Positions 27,412-36,716 of a DNA stretch of 40,562 bases are shown piece by piece. The position numbers and the translations under genes are program-made. Position 1 is the stretch's first letter, and each line of letters starts with the position of its first letter. The stretch comes from Lachnospiraceae bacterium (GTDB lineage Bacteria; Bacillota; Clostridia; Lachnospirales; Lachnospiraceae), in contig JAEEXY010000023.1 of NCBI GenBank assembly GCA_016288005.1, positions 1 to 40,562 of the forward strand. Reading direction: 5' to 3'. The notes beneath the pieces were generated by a model, which had not been told where the DNA came from, did not search any database, and was given only the letters and a program-made list of their open reading frames with translations.

Positions 27412-29313
27412 TCACCTGCTGCCGCGCAGGGATATCCCCGCCGTCCGAACCAGCGCAGCTCCGAGCAGCAGCCAGAATATGGGGCTCACCGTAACGCAGC
27501 TGTCATTGATGATGCCCGTGATCATGTATCCCACGCAGGCTCCGAACAACCCCGCGTCTGCGTACGTGAACTGCTTTGCCCTTATCATGCCGATAAAGCG
27601 TACGATCACGAATACGAACAGCGCGAGCATTGACAGCAGATAAGGCAGGCCGTTCGAGACAAAACTCTGGATGTACCAGTTATGAGGCCTGTCGATCACG
27701 TATTTGGTCGAGCCGTTGGTGTTTAAGAGACCGACCATCTCGTTCTGCAGGAAATTAAAGGCGAAGTTGCCGCAGCCCTTTCCGATAAGAAGGCATTCTG
27801 CCATCACCGGCAGCGACTGTATCCAGATATAGCCGCGCCCCGTACCGAAACCGTAAAATTTCTCGAAACCGGTCACTTTAGGCTGGGGTATCCTGTCCTC
27901 GAGCTTTTCGCCCTGGATAAAAGACCTGAAGCCTTCTTCGGTCAAAGCGAACTGCGCGGGTCCGTCGTAGCCGAAGCAGAAATATACCATCCTGCCCTCG
28001 GTGGCGACCGTTATCATGTCGAACCTCGGATCCGCGGGCGCCACGCCCTCCAGATGGAGATCGACCCTGTCGTTGTCAAAGCGCGAATACTGTGTGCCGA
28101 GCGTATTCCCGACGTAGTCCATGAAGTTTATGCAGTCGACAAAAGCCTTTTCATCCGTTGTCTTTGAAAGATACTCCGAAAGCTTTTTCCTGTCCACGCT
28201 GCAGACCAAAGTATCCTCGCCCGAGGTAAAGAACAGCATGCCGTAGTTCAGTTCCGCCTTGTCGAGCTTAAACAGTCTCTCCGCTCTGGCTGCGGGACCG
28301 CTCGCCGCCTGCGTTCCGTTCTTCGCGCGCACGGCCGCAGCGACACCAACGACCGCGGCTATGCACAGCACCGCCGCAGCGGCTGCCGATATGAGAACCT
28401 TTTTCGGCTCTTTTTTGAGTTTAAGCATCGAAGGAATGAGCGCGAGCGGTATGCTCACAATGAGACTCGCCTCGGCAGCCCTCGAATGCGATCCGTACAT
28501 CGCGACGCTCATAAGTACGAGTGCCGCAAGCCGCAGACATTTTTGCCCCCGTCCCTTTGCCTCCGCATAAAGTGCAGCGTCGAGTGGGATCATGAGTGCC
28601 GCGAAACCTCCCAGAAAACCGGGGTTGTTGAACATCAGCGAGGCCTGCCCGGTAAAATACAGGCTCCTGATGCTCTCGGCCAGTTCCCTAAGCTCTGCGG
28701 ACGAGATCAGATGCTGCACGAACCTGAACTCCAAAACAGGCTTTACGAGCAGCTCCACACACGAGAGCGTGCCCGCGGCGATCGAAACGATCGTTATAAA
28801 ACCTTTGAGCAGCTCGACCGCGTCGTCCTTTCGCATGTAATAGATACCGAAAAGGCAGACCGCCAGATACGAGATCAGCGCGAGGTAACCCTCATATTCG
28901 GTATGCACTCCGAGGAATGCCACTTTTGTGTTTTTTGAGAACGCGAGCGAAAGGCTCGCGAACAGGAGCATGCCGCCCATAAACGCAAAGGCCGGCCATA
29001 TCCTCCCGAACTTCACCGTATCAAGATGCTCCGGATGGTCCGGGAATATCATCTCACCCGCAAAAAAGAGTATCGCAACCGCCGCAAAGGCGGCGATTGC
29101 GATTTCTTTCGGATACAGTGCTATGTCGCATATACGCCCGTTCGTTGTGGTGAACCAGTAATTCTCATCCGCGGTGACGGTCAGGACCGTCACTCTCGCG
29201 ATAAAAGGATATACCGAAAAGAAGATCAGCGAAAGGATGATGAATACCTTTTCGTAGCCTCTGGTCACCGCTTCGGGTGTATGTACGCGTTTATTGTTCC
29301 GTTTGTATTTCAT
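27412..29313 (-). CDS. O-antigen-ligase-like polytopic membrane protein
   Basis: A 633-residue protein with about ten or more hydrophobic spans in the first 325 residues and near the C-terminus, and a large outside region of about 200 residues (about 330-560). The ligase/polymerase (Wzy_C) signature is seen in FGTGRGYIWIQSLPVMAEC, IGKGCGNFAFNF and DRPHNWYIQSFVSNGLPYLL, the last containing the conserved HN..I/L motif. Relatives join glycans to lipid or protein carriers outside the membrane. The inserted part before FGTGRGYIW (LVCSVDRKKLSEYLSKT to QGEKLEDRIPQ) is unusually large. It begins two bases after the stop of the LRR protein gene, so the two are one operon. In a Gram-positive cell the acceptor is probably a wall glycan or glycoprotein (inference). 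Confidence 0.82.
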   Translation of the reverse strand: MKYKRNNKRVHTPEAVTRGYEKVFIILSLIFFSVYPFIARVTVLTVTADENYWFTTTNGRICDIALYPKEIAIAAFAAVAILFFAGEMIFPDHPEHLDTVKFGRIWPAFAFMGGMLLFASLSLAFSKNTKVAFLGVHTEYEGYLALISYLAVCLFGIYYMRKDDAVELLKGFITIVSIAAGTLSCVELLVKPVLEFRFVQHLISSAELRELAESIRSLYFTGQASLMFNNPGFLGGFAALMIPLDAALYAEAKGRGQKCLRLAALVLMSVAMYGSHSRAAEASLIVSIPLALIPSMLKLKKEPKKVLISAAAAAVLCIAAVVGVAAAVRAKNGTQAASGPAARAERLFKLDKAELNYGMLFFTSGEDTLVCSVDRKKLSEYLSKTTDEKAFVDCINFMDYVGNTLGTQYSRFDNDRVDLHLEGVAPADPRFDMITVATEGRMVYFCFGYDGPAQFALTEEGFRSFIQGEKLEDRIPQPKVTGFEKFYGFGTGRGYIWIQSLPVMAECLLIGKGCGNFAFNFLQNEMVGLLNTNGSTKYVIDRPHNWYIQSFVSNGLPYLLSMLALFVFVIVRFIGMIRAKQFTYADAGLFGACVGYMITGIINDSCVTVSPIFWLLLGAALVRTAGISLRGSR

Positions 29314-29315
29314 GC

Positions 29316-31244
29316 CTATTTCTTGACTTTGACTTTGATCTTAAAGGTTTTCTTTGTTCCGTCAAACATTACAAAGGTTGCTTTGATCGTTGTCGATCCC
29401 TTCTTGACACCCGTGATCACACCGCTGTATTTGTCAACCTTTGCTATCGACTTCTTCGACGACTTGAAGGAAACCTTTGCGAAGGTGTTGTTGTATGCGG
29501 CGGACAGATCCGTAACCACATTGAGGCCCCAAGGATATGTATAAACAATATCCGCTGTCTTGCCCTTCTTCAGCGTGATCTGATCGGGCATCGCGATCTT
29601 GCTAAGTATCTCCTTGCTCGTATCGGTAAACTCGTAAGTAACGGGATTCCAGTAGCTGCGGTAGTCTGTGCTGAGGTTGTATATCCATTCCGCCGATGTG
29701 GTGCCGGACGTAACCCTTGCAAAATCGATGGCGTCACAATAGCCGTAATCGGGGAACGCCCTTACTGTGGCGGGAAGCTCAACCGTGATATATCTCATAT
29801 CATAATCATAATCACCGGTATAAGCACTGCCGAAGCAGTAATTCCTCATAGTCACGCAGCCCCTGACAACCTTGATTTCCTTCTTTCCGAGCGGAACCGT
29901 ATAGAGGATCTGCTTATCCTTGCTGTAGAGGCAGCCGTCATAGGTGGAATAGGTTTCGTTATCCGAATCCACGGTATATTGCTGAAGATTCGGAGCGCCG
30001 CCGTAAAATGCGTCAGAATCACTGAAATATGTCAGCGACGCGGGCAGATTGATCGTCTTAAGCTTAGTGCATTCGTCAAGATATGCGCCGAAATATCTTA
30101 CGCCTTCGGGCACATCAAGTGTAGTAAACTGACAGCCGTTTATCGCGCCTTCTTCGATCGATGTGCAATCGGAGCGCAGATCCAGTTTTGTTTTATTTTT
30201 AGCATAGTATATCAGCGAATAGCCGTCCGGGTAATAATCCTTTTTGTATATTCCCGAACCGGTCTTTATGATCGCTTCGGAATAGTCTCCGTCTATCGAA
30301 ACGCTGCCGTAATAGCCGTTAAACGCTGCGGTATCGACATATTCAAGCGTCGAGGGAAGCTTGATCGTATCCGCAGCCAGGCCTGTGAACACATATTGCT
30401 GGATACTGAGCAGATTCTTTGAGACCTTCAGTTTCTTAACGTTGCCGCCTCCGTACAGAGCGTACTCATCCAGATAAAGTACCGAATCGGGCATATTGAT
30501 CGTGGTGACCGCATATGCGCCGCAAAGCGCTTCGCTGCGGATACCGAGAGTTCCCTCTTTGATATTAAGGTTAGGCTTATTCGCCGCCGTAACAAGGAAT
30601 TTATCAGCGTCATACAGGCTGCCGTCATAGACCTCATAGTAAGGATTATTCTTATCTATGGTAATGAGCGAATAATCATCACAGCTTAGGTTATTGACTG
30701 TCGCAGGGATCGTGACTTTAAGATCGGGGCACCCGGACTGTCGATATGTCTCGAGACCCTTGTTCAGCTTAAGGCTCTTCAGACCGGACATCTCGCTGAC
30801 GCTCAGGATCGAAAGCGAATCGGGAAGCGTAAGCGATGTAAGCGACGGAATATAGTACAGATAAAGGTTATCGGTTCCGTTGCCTATTTTCAGAGTGGTA
30901 AGCTTTTCCAGCGAAGTCAGAGTTATCGATGCAACATCCTTCGGAATGACCAGCTCCTCCAGATCCTGCGCCGAGGAAATATAAATACTGCTGTACTCAC
31001 CCTTGATCGTAAGCTTCCTGATCCCGGAATTGTACAGATACAAAGAGATGGATTCAGCCCCGGTATCCGCAGGGATCGTAACCTCCTCGGTGGGGTTCAA
31101 TATCTCGCCGAGAGTTCCCCAATCGTTGACCGAAAATTCAGTCTCCGCCGCCGAAGCAGGCATGACATCGCTGAACACGAATGTCTGGATAGCCATAGCC
31201 AGGAAAGTGATAAACGCGATTGCTTTTCTGACAGATCTGCTCAT
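29316..31244 (-). CDS. secreted leucine-rich-repeat (BspA-type) surface protein with C-terminal Ig-like domain
   Basis: A 642-residue protein starting MSRSVRKAIAFITFLAM, with GGAGG 7 bases upstream; a nearby ATG two codons earlier is too close to it. A signal peptide ends near SAA. The middle (about 35-540) consists of irregular BspA-type repeats such as LPSTLEYVDTAAFNGYYGSV and LPASLTYFSDSDAFYGG, with interspersed YDGSLYDADKFLVT and YDGCLYSKDKQILYT segments. The last 80 residues look like a Big_2 domain (KVDKYSGVITGVKKGSTTI), ending in KIKVKVKK. No LPxTG sorting signal. Such proteins bind host or matrix partners or sit on the cell surface. The next gene codes for the glycan ligase-like protein. 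Confidence 0.85.
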   Translation of the reverse strand: MSRSVRKAIAFITFLAMAIQTFVFSDVMPASAAETEFSVNDWGTLGEILNPTEEVTIPADTGAESISLYLYNSGIRKLTIKGEYSSIYISSAQDLEELVIPKDVASITLTSLEKLTTLKIGNGTDNLYLYYIPSLTSLTLPDSLSILSVSEMSGLKSLKLNKGLETYRQSGCPDLKVTIPATVNNLSCDDYSLITIDKNNPYYEVYDGSLYDADKFLVTAANKPNLNIKEGTLGIRSEALCGAYAVTTINMPDSVLYLDEYALYGGGNVKKLKVSKNLLSIQQYVFTGLAADTIKLPSTLEYVDTAAFNGYYGSVSIDGDYSEAIIKTGSGIYKKDYYPDGYSLIYYAKNKTKLDLRSDCTSIEEGAINGCQFTTLDVPEGVRYFGAYLDECTKLKTINLPASLTYFSDSDAFYGGAPNLQQYTVDSDNETYSTYDGCLYSKDKQILYTVPLGKKEIKVVRGCVTMRNYCFGSAYTGDYDYDMRYITVELPATVRAFPDYGYCDAIDFARVTSGTTSAEWIYNLSTDYRSYWNPVTYEFTDTSKEILSKIAMPDQITLKKGKTADIVYTYPWGLNVVTDLSAAYNNTFAKVSFKSSKKSIAKVDKYSGVITGVKKGSTTIKATFVMFDGTKKTFKIKVKVKK

Positions 31245-31457
31245 TTTCATACCTCCTGTTAGTTTTATTCTATACCATTTCATTCTTTATCTTACACCAT
31301 CAACGCAAAAAAACAATCACTCTTATATGTGATTTCCGAGCGGTGCTTCAGACTTTTTCCGCATTTCTTTCGGAATAATGTCCTTGCTCTTATTAATTCT
31401 GTTTTTGTGTTTATAATCTTTTAATTACATAAACTCCTGTTTTTCAATACATAATTC

Positions 31458-31486
31458 GTGACAAATCATAAATTATAGTGTATAAT
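31458..31486 (+). promoter_or_regulatory. promoter of the chemoreceptor operon
   Basis: GTGACA (31458-31463), a 17-base spacer and a perfect TATAAT (31481-31486). The 90-nt leader that follows holds two small hairpins (TGACA/TGTCA and GACA/TGTC). The remaining 31284-31457 shows no gene. Confidence 0.7.
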
Positions 31487-31577
31487 CAGCGTGATCCCCC
31501 CTGACACGATTGTCATACGTTCGGACATTTTTGTCGGGCAACAGTAAACCCGCCGTTCCACGAGAGGAGACCATTAT

Positions 31578-33632
31578 ATGAAATTCAAAAAAATCAGCAC
31601 CCGCATGCTCACCTTCGTTCTTCCGGTACTGATCATCCCGATGCTGATACTGACCCTCGTCAGTATCGCCAGCAGCCAAAAGGCCATCGGCGAACAGCTC
31701 GACAACAGAATGTACGCCGAACTTTCGGCCGCTGAAAGAAATGTCGAAGAGAAATTAAAAGGTATTTCCACTGCTGCGACCATAATTTCCGACATGGTAG
31801 CAGGCAACTATACACATACCAGTGCCAGAGAGTATCAGAACATACTCACCCGCATCATCCAGTCGGATGACATGATCCTCGGCAGCGGACTGTGGTTCGA
31901 GCCATATGCCTTCGATGCCGCCCTGGAGTATTTCGGGCCTTATATATACAAGGACGGCGGTCAGATCACCGTCACCTACGAATACAGCAACGCAGAATAC
32001 AATTATTTCATACAGGAATACTATTTAAACGCAAAGAATTCCACTTCGGCCGTCATTACCGACCCCTATTACGATCCCACTTCCGGGCTCATAATGAGTA
32101 CCTGCTCCGCCCCGATCCTCTCGGATGACGGCAAGTACATTGGCTGCGTCACCGTCGATATCGAGCTTTCTTCGATCACCGATCTGGTAAACGACATAAG
32201 CGTCGGCAAGACCGGCAAAGCCATCATGCTTGACAGCGTCGGCACATATCTGGCCGGCGTCGACGATTCCAAGATCGCGAACGCGTTGAAGATCACCGAA
32301 GACAGCGACAGGGAAATGGCCGGTGTCGGAGCCGCCGTTATGGGCCGGGCGACCGGTACCGAGAACATGAGCTCGGGCAGAGGTGCCGAAACCGTATATT
32401 ATACCACAGTGCCCTCGACCGGCTGGAAGCTCATGATACATATCACGGATTCCGAGATCTACAGCTCGATCAACCGACTCATGCTCATCATGGCTCTCGT
32501 TTCGGTCATCGCGGTCATCGTTGAGATACTTCTCATATCTCTGGTTATAAGGGATATTTCCAAAAAGACGATCTACGTCAAGAATTTCGTCGGAGAACTC
32601 TCTCAGGGCAATTTCACCGTCGACCGCCTGAATGTGACTTCCGAGGACGAGATCGGCGTTATGAGCGGCGCCTTAAACGAGATGTACGACAACAACAAGG
32701 GCATAATCAGCGGCATCGCGGGTTACGCGGCTTCCCTCGACAAATCATCCTCGCAGATGAACGAGGCTTCCGTCGAGCTGGCTGACAAATTCGAAGACAT
32801 CCGCAATATGACCGGCCGCGTAAACGACGAAATGAGTACCACCAGTTCCGCTACCGAAGAGGTCAACGCTTCCTCGGAAGAGGTTCTCGCAAATATCACG
32901 ATGCTTACGGGCGAGACCGATCAGACGATGAACATGAGCAAAGAGATCGTTGCCCGTGCCGCCGAGATCGAGCAGCAGTCCAAAAAGTCTTTTGAGACCG
33001 CGCAGGAGCTTACCGAAAAGTACCAGAAGCAGCTTGAGCGCAGCATTGAGGGCGCTAAGGTCGTTGCCAATGTCAGCACTCTGGCCGATGTCATCTCCAA
33101 TATTGCTGAGGAGATCAATCTGCTCTCGCTGAACGCTTCCATCGAATCGGCACGCGCAGGCGAAGCCGGCCGCGGATTCGCAGTTGTTGCCAATGAGATC
33201 GGTTCCCTCGCGGGCAATACCACAGAGACCGTCGGCGCTATCCAGAAAACGATCGGCGAGGTTCAGGCCGCATTTACCGAGCTTACCGACTCGGCCAACG
33301 AACTGCTTGAGTTCCTCAAGTCCACCGTTACGCCTGATTACCGCAACTTCGTCACCGTTGCCGACCAGTACGGCAAGGATGCCGAGAGTTTCAAGGAAAG
33401 CAGCGACAACATCTCAAATATGGCCCAGAGCATCAGGACCATCATCGGCGAAGTTACGATGGCTATCCAGGAGATCGCCGACGCCACTTCGGAAACCACC
33501 GAGATCAGCCGCAGTATCATGGACAATGTAGAAGCGGTATCCGGTCATATAAACAATGTCGCGAATATGGCCGGCGAACAGCAGCTCATATCGGATTCGC
33601 TTAACGAAACCGTTTTGAAATTTAAACTGTAA
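31578..33632 (+). CDS. methyl-accepting chemotaxis protein with extracellular sensor domain
   Basis: A 684-residue chemoreceptor. The first membrane span is about residues 10-31; an outside dCache-like sensor follows (about 32-295, with [15 protein letters not shown] and [16 protein letters not shown] typical of that fold); the second span is about 298-322. A HAMP-like linker ([21 protein letters not shown]) leads into the coiled-coil signalling part, whose conserved tip is [30 protein letters not shown] (about 512-541), where CheA and CheW bind. No C-terminal CheR-tethering pentapeptide. GGAGACCATTAT precedes the ATG. The gene for a repetitive Ala/Pro/Glu protein follows after 18 bases. The ligand is unknown; dCache domains often bind amino acids or other small molecules. 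Confidence 0.95.
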   Translation: MKFKKISTRMLTFVLPVLIIPMLILTLVSIASSQKAIGEQLDNRMYAELSAAERNVEEKLKGISTAATIISDMVAGNYTHTSAREYQNILTRIIQSDDMILGSGLWFEPYAFDAALEYFGPYIYKDGGQITVTYEYSNAEYNYFIQEYYLNAKNSTSAVITDPYYDPTSGLIMSTCSAPILSDDGKYIGCVTVDIELSSITDLVNDISVGKTGKAIMLDSVGTYLAGVDDSKIANALKITEDSDREMAGVGAAVMGRATGTENMSSGRGAETVYYTTVPSTGWKLMIHITDSEIYSSINRLMLIMALVSVIAVIVEILLISLVIRDISKKTIYVKNFVGELSQGNFTVDRLNVTSEDEIGVMSGALNEMYDNNKGIISGIAGYAASLDKSSSQMNEASVELADKFEDIRNMTGRVNDEMSTTSSATEEVNASSEEVLANITMLTGETDQTMNMSKEIVARAAEIEQQSKKSFETAQELTEKYQKQLERSIEGAKVVANVSTLADVISNIAEEINLLSLNASIESARAGEAGRGFAVVANEIGSLAGNTTETVGAIQKTIGEVQAAFTELTDSANELLEFLKSTVTPDYRNFVTVADQYGKDAESFKESSDNISNMAQSIRTIIGEVTMAIQEIADATSETTEISRSIMDNVEAVSGHINNVANMAGEQQLISDSLNETVLKFKL

Positions 33633-33650
33633 CCATAAGGAGGCACACAC

Positions 33651-35150
33651 ATGTTGAACGATCTGCCCGCCGATATCGAGGTTCTCGATAATCTGGACAT
33701 CAGCAAACTCGATCCCATGATGAGAGATTACGTCTTCAGCTCTTATTTCCTCGCGCGTCTCATCACAAAGACCACCGACGAAAACAAGGCCTTAAAGCGC
33801 GAAAACGCCGCGCTCAGGGCTCAGGTGGAAGAATGCGCCGAGCTCAAGAAGAGAATCGACGCATTAAAGACGATCATAGACGAGGTAGGTGAGCTCCGGA
33901 TCCCCGAGGCCGCTGCCACCGTACCCGAGGAGGCTCCCGCCGCTGAGGCCGAAGAGCCCAGATCCGACGGTTTCATGGCGGTCAATCGCGCCAATATCCG
34001 TGCCATGGCCGAGCAGGCCGAGTCCGAGATCGCTGCCGTGCCCGCGCCCGACGCGATCCCCGAGCCCGCAGCCGCGGCGGTTCCCGAACCTATGGCTGAA
34101 GCAGTTCCCGAGGCTGTGACTGAGGCTGCAGCCGAACCTGCAGATATCCCCGCAGAACCCGCACTCGATGCGATCCCCGATATATCACTTGACGCAGACA
34201 TCCCTGCTGAACCCGATATCGCCGCTGTTCCAGATATCTCATTTGATGCGGATATCCCCGCAGAACCCGATATAGCCGCAATCCCTGATATATCGCTCGA
34301 CGCGGATATCCCCGCAGATACTGATATCGCCGTAGTTCCTGATATCTCACTTGATGCGGATATCCCCGCAGAGCCCGATATAGCCACGATTCCCGATATA
34401 TCGCTCGACGCGGATATCCCCGCAGATACGGAAACAGCTCCCGAGCCTGTGGCTGAGGCAATTCCTGAGCCCGCAGTCGAAGCAGTTCCCGAACCGGTTG
34501 CCGAGGCAGTTCCTGAGCCTACTCCCGAGCCCGTTGCTGAATCAGTTCCCGAACCCGCTGTAGAGGCAATTCCCGAACCTGCGCCTGCCGCAGAATCAGC
34601 ACCCGCTCCGGCACCCAAACCTGCGGCCAAACCGAAAGCAGCCGCCAAGCCCAAAACTAAGGCTGCGGCTCCCAAGGCTGCTGCGCCCGCTCCCGAACCT
34701 GTCGCCGAAGCAGCTCCCGAACCGATTCCCGAACCTGTAGTCGAGGCAGTTCCCGAGCCGGTTGTTGAGGCAGCCCCCGAGCCCGTTCCCGAGCCCGTGG
34801 TTGAGGCAGTTTCCGAACCCGCTCCCGTTCCCGAGCCTGCTCCCGAACCCGTTGTCGAAGCAGCTCCTGAACCTGTTCCTGAGCCCGTTGTCGAAGCAGC
34901 TCCTGAGCCTGCTCCCGCACCCGCGGCACCTGCAGTCGAGATCCCTTCGGATCCCAATGCAGCTCTTACTCCCGAGCAGATCGCGGCCATGTTCGCTGCC
35001 AACGCTGCTCCCACCGAGCCCGCTCCGGCACCCGAGCCTGTGCCTGCTCCTGCAGCACCTGCAGCTCCCGCTGTCGAGATCCCTTCCGATCCCAACGCGG
35101 CCATGTCACCCGAACAGATCGCGGCTCTCTTTGCAACACTCGGACAATAA
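33651..35150 (+). CDS. low-complexity Ala/Pro/Glu-rich repeat protein co-transcribed with a chemoreceptor
   Basis: A 499-residue, strongly acidic protein without signal peptide or membrane span. Residues 1-85 form a helical, partly coiled-coil head (MMRDYVFSSYFLARL, then DENKALKRENAALRAQVEE). Residues about 176-265 are five tandem 18-residue repeats with consensus PDISLDADIPAEPDIAAV. Then comes a long Pro-Glu region (PEPVVEAAPEPVPEP), interrupted near 320-345 by a Lys/Ala stretch (KPAAKPKAAAKPK). The C-terminus has two copies of a short motif, SDPNAALTPEQIAAMFA (from 433) and SDPNAAMSPEQIAALFA (from 479). GGAGG lies 7 bases before the ATG and the chemoreceptor stop is 18 bases away, so they are one operon. 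No family is recognised; a cytoplasmic linker or scaffold of the chemotaxis system is an inference. Confidence 0.85.
   Translation: MLNDLPADIEVLDNLDISKLDPMMRDYVFSSYFLARLITKTTDENKALKRENAALRAQVEECAELKKRIDALKTIIDEVGELRIPEAAATVPEEAPAAEAEEPRSDGFMAVNRANIRAMAEQAESEIAAVPAPDAIPEPAAAAVPEPMAEAVPEAVTEAAAEPADIPAEPALDAIPDISLDADIPAEPDIAAVPDISFDADIPAEPDIAAIPDISLDADIPADTDIAVVPDISLDADIPAEPDIATIPDISLDADIPADTETAPEPVAEAIPEPAVEAVPEPVAEAVPEPTPEPVAESVPEPAVEAIPEPAPAAESAPAPAPKPAAKPKAAAKPKTKAAAPKAAAPAPEPVAEAAPEPIPEPVVEAVPEPVVEAAPEPVPEPVVEAVSEPAPVPEPAPEPVVEAAPEPVPEPVVEAAPEPAPAPAAPAVEIPSDPNAALTPEQIAAMFAANAAPTEPAPAPEPVPAPAAPAAPAVEIPSDPNAAMSPEQIAALFATLGQ
34176..34445 (+). repeat. five tandem 54-bp repeats in the Ala/Pro/Glu-rich gene
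   Basis: Each unit encodes PDISLDADIPAEPDIAAV or a close variant (SFD, ADT, AVV, ATI). The DNA copies are very similar (for example GATATCCCCGCAGA recurs), which should allow copy-number change by slippage in steps of 18 residues. Confidence 0.85.
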
Positions 35151-35163
35151 ATCAAAATACACC

Positions 35164-35197
35164 GGCTTCCGCAAGTTCTGCGGAAGCCCTCTTCTTC
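35164..35197 (+). terminator. terminator of the chemoreceptor operon
   Basis: GGCTTCCGCA and TGCGGAAGCC form a perfect 10-bp stem around AGTTC, followed by the pyrimidine tract CTCTTCTTC. Confidence 0.7.
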
Positions 35198-35206
35198 ACT
35201 AACAAA

Positions 35207-35385
35207 GGCCGGCGTACGTGTGAGATCATCCCAAAACGGTAGGGAGCGACTGAGCCGCGCGAGCACTGTGCGCGTTCGAAGGCGACCCTTATTTTCTTGC
35301 GTCGCCGGGAGAACGCGACAATTAGTGCGATGCCCGGCGAAGGCAGCCGACCGTGTTTTGGGATAATCTTACACGGACACTGGCC
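35207..35385. repeat. about 180-nt self-complementary intergenic element (structured RNA or mobile repeat)
   Basis: Long imperfect arms close the element: GTGTGAGATCATCCCAAAAC (35218-35237) matches the complement of 35355-35374 at 18 of 20 positions, then GGT/ACC continues the stem after a 2-nt bulge, and GGCC/GGCC lies outside. Inside are further hairpins: CGCGC/GCGCG (35256-35274), GGCGAC/GTCGCC (35281-35306), and GCCGGG/CCCGGC (35304-35338), the last sharing three bases with the previous one. It lies between two terminators and contains no reading frame of note. It could be a structured RNA or a short dispersed repeat like a REP/MITE; no match to a named RNA family could be recognised. It makes up most of the 324-base gene-free stretch 35151-35474. 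Confidence 0.6.
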
Positions 35386-35417
35386 GCAGCTTAAGGAAGA
35401 CCGGTCGCAGACATCAG

Positions 35418-35451
35418 AAAAAGGCGCCGCCTGCTGAAAGCAGGCGGCGCC
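35418..35451 (-). terminator. terminator of the rpmG-secE-nusG-rplK-rplA operon
   Basis: A perfect 12-bp stem (GGCGCCGCCTGC and GCAGGCGGCGCC) with a 5-nt loop; the minus strand continues TTTTTCTG. Confidence 0.92.
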
Positions 35452-35474
35452 CTCTGAAGTTATAAAGTCGTATT

Positions 35475-36173
35475 TTATGCCTCAACCAGTCTGTTGGGAT
35501 TCAGCTTGATGCCGGGGCCCATCGATGCTGCGATGGTAGCGCTCTTGATGTACTGTCCCTTTGCTGCAGCGGGCTTAGCCTTGATCAGCGCGGAGATAAG
35601 TGCGTTAGCGTTGTCGGTAAGCTGCTCCTCGGTGAAGGAAGCCTTTCCGATAGGGCAGTGAATGATGTTGGTCTTGTCGAGACGGTACTCGATCTTACCG
35701 GCTTTGATGTCCTTGATAGCGCCTGCAACGTCCATTGTTACGGTGCCGGCCTTAGGGTTAGGCATTAAGCCCTTAGGTCCGAGTACACGACCGAGACGTC
35801 CTACAACGCCCATCATGTCGGGAGTAGCAACAACTACGTCGAACTCAAACCAGCCGTCGTTCTGGATCTTAGGGATCAGCTCGTCGCCGCCTACATAGTC
35901 AGCGCCTGCTGCCTCAGCCTCTGCAACCTTGGGTCCCTTAGCGAAAACGAGAACGCGAACGGTCTTACCTGTTCCGTGAGGGAGAACTACGGCGCCGCGG
36001 ATCTGCTGATCTGCATGACGTCCGTCCAGACCCATACGGAAATGAGCTTCGATGGTCTCGTCAAACTTAGCTGTAGATGTCTTCTTAACTAAACTGCATG
36101 CATCGGCTACATCGTAAAGAGCAGTCTTATCGATGAGCTTCGCTGCTTCCTGGTATTTTTTTCCTCTTTTCAT
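35475..36173 (-). CDS. rplA: ribosomal protein L1
   Basis: A 232-residue large-subunit protein at the normal length. [20 protein letters not shown] opens domain I; the RNA-binding segment [17 protein letters not shown] and the conserved [22 protein letters not shown] follow in order; [19 protein letters not shown] and [10 protein letters not shown] close it. L1 binds 23S rRNA near the exit site and often represses its own mRNA. AGGAGGTAAATA precedes the ATG. It is the last gene of this operon and is followed by a strong terminator rather than rplJ. Confidence 0.98.
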   Translation of the reverse strand: MKRGKKYQEAAKLIDKTALYDVADACSLVKKTSTAKFDETIEAHFRMGLDGRHADQQIRGAVVLPHGTGKTVRVLVFAKGPKVAEAEAAGADYVGGDELIPKIQNDGWFEFDVVVATPDMMGVVGRLGRVLGPKGLMPNPKAGTVTMDVAGAIKDIKAGKIEYRLDKTNIIHCPIGKASFTEEQLTDNANALISALIKAKPAAAKGQYIKSATIAASMGPGIKLNPNRLVEA

Positions 36174-36252
36174 TATTTACCTCCTGGTGGTGTTAGCGGA
36201 TCCTCGTGAATCCTTCCACTTCTTCAAATGTGATTTTGTTAAATGTTGTCAA

Positions 36253-36678
36253 TTAGTCCTCAACTACGATACCCATCGAACGAGCGGTACCGGCAATCAT
36301 ACTTGTTGCAGCTTCGATGCTTGCGGCATTAAGATCGGGCATCTTCTGCTCTGCGATCTTCTGTACCTCTGATCTCTTGATGGTAGCAACCTTAACCTTG
36401 TTGGGCTGACCCGACGCGGTCTTGATGTTGCAGGCCTTCTTGAGAAGAACAGCTGCGGGAGGAGTCTTTGTGATGAAGCTGAAGCTTCTGTCTGCGTATA
36501 CCGTAATAACTACGGGGATGATCAGATCACCCATCTGTGCCGTTCTGGCATTGAATTCCTTTGTGAACTGAACGATGTTAACACCGTGCTGTCCAAGTGC
36601 GGGACCAACCGGGGGTGCCGGAGTCGCCTTGCCTGCAGGAATCTGTAACTTAATGTAACCTGTAACTTTCTTAGCCAT
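36253..36678 (-). CDS. rplK: ribosomal protein L11
   Basis: 141 residues, the usual length. The N-terminal domain shows [28 protein letters not shown], the thiostrepton-contacting and methylated region; the C-terminal rRNA-binding domain ends in [20 protein letters not shown]. It forms the GTPase-associated centre and is needed for RelA-type signalling. It lies 38 bases after nusG and 79 bases before rplA. Confidence 0.98.
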   Translation of the reverse strand: MAKKVTGYIKLQIPAGKATPAPPVGPALGQHGVNIVQFTKEFNARTAQMGDLIIPVVITVYADRSFSFITKTPPAAVLLKKACNIKTASGQPNKVKVATIKRSEVQKIAEQKMPDLNAASIEAATSMIAGTARSMGIVVED

Positions 36679-36716
36679 TATTGTCTCCTCTTTTCATAAT
36701 CGAATAAAAAACTGTA

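Noticed and set aside
29277-30422. 381-codon frame on the plus strand opposite the LRR protein
   Set aside because: The LRR frame has a signal peptide, repeats and a good ribosome site; the opposite frame has none of these.
31490-31577. Possible riboswitch in the chemoreceptor leader
   Set aside because: Only two short hairpins are seen; none of the conserved sequences of a c-di-GMP or other known riboswitch could be found.
34176-34445. CRISPR-like regular repeats
   Set aside because: The repeats are head-to-tail, in frame and coding, with no unique spacers.
33821-35266. 481-codon Ser/Gly/Ala-rich frame on the minus strand
   Set aside because: It is the complement of the Ala/Pro/Glu repeats; its composition (SGIA, TGSG strings) follows from those repeats, and it runs into the folded intergenic element.
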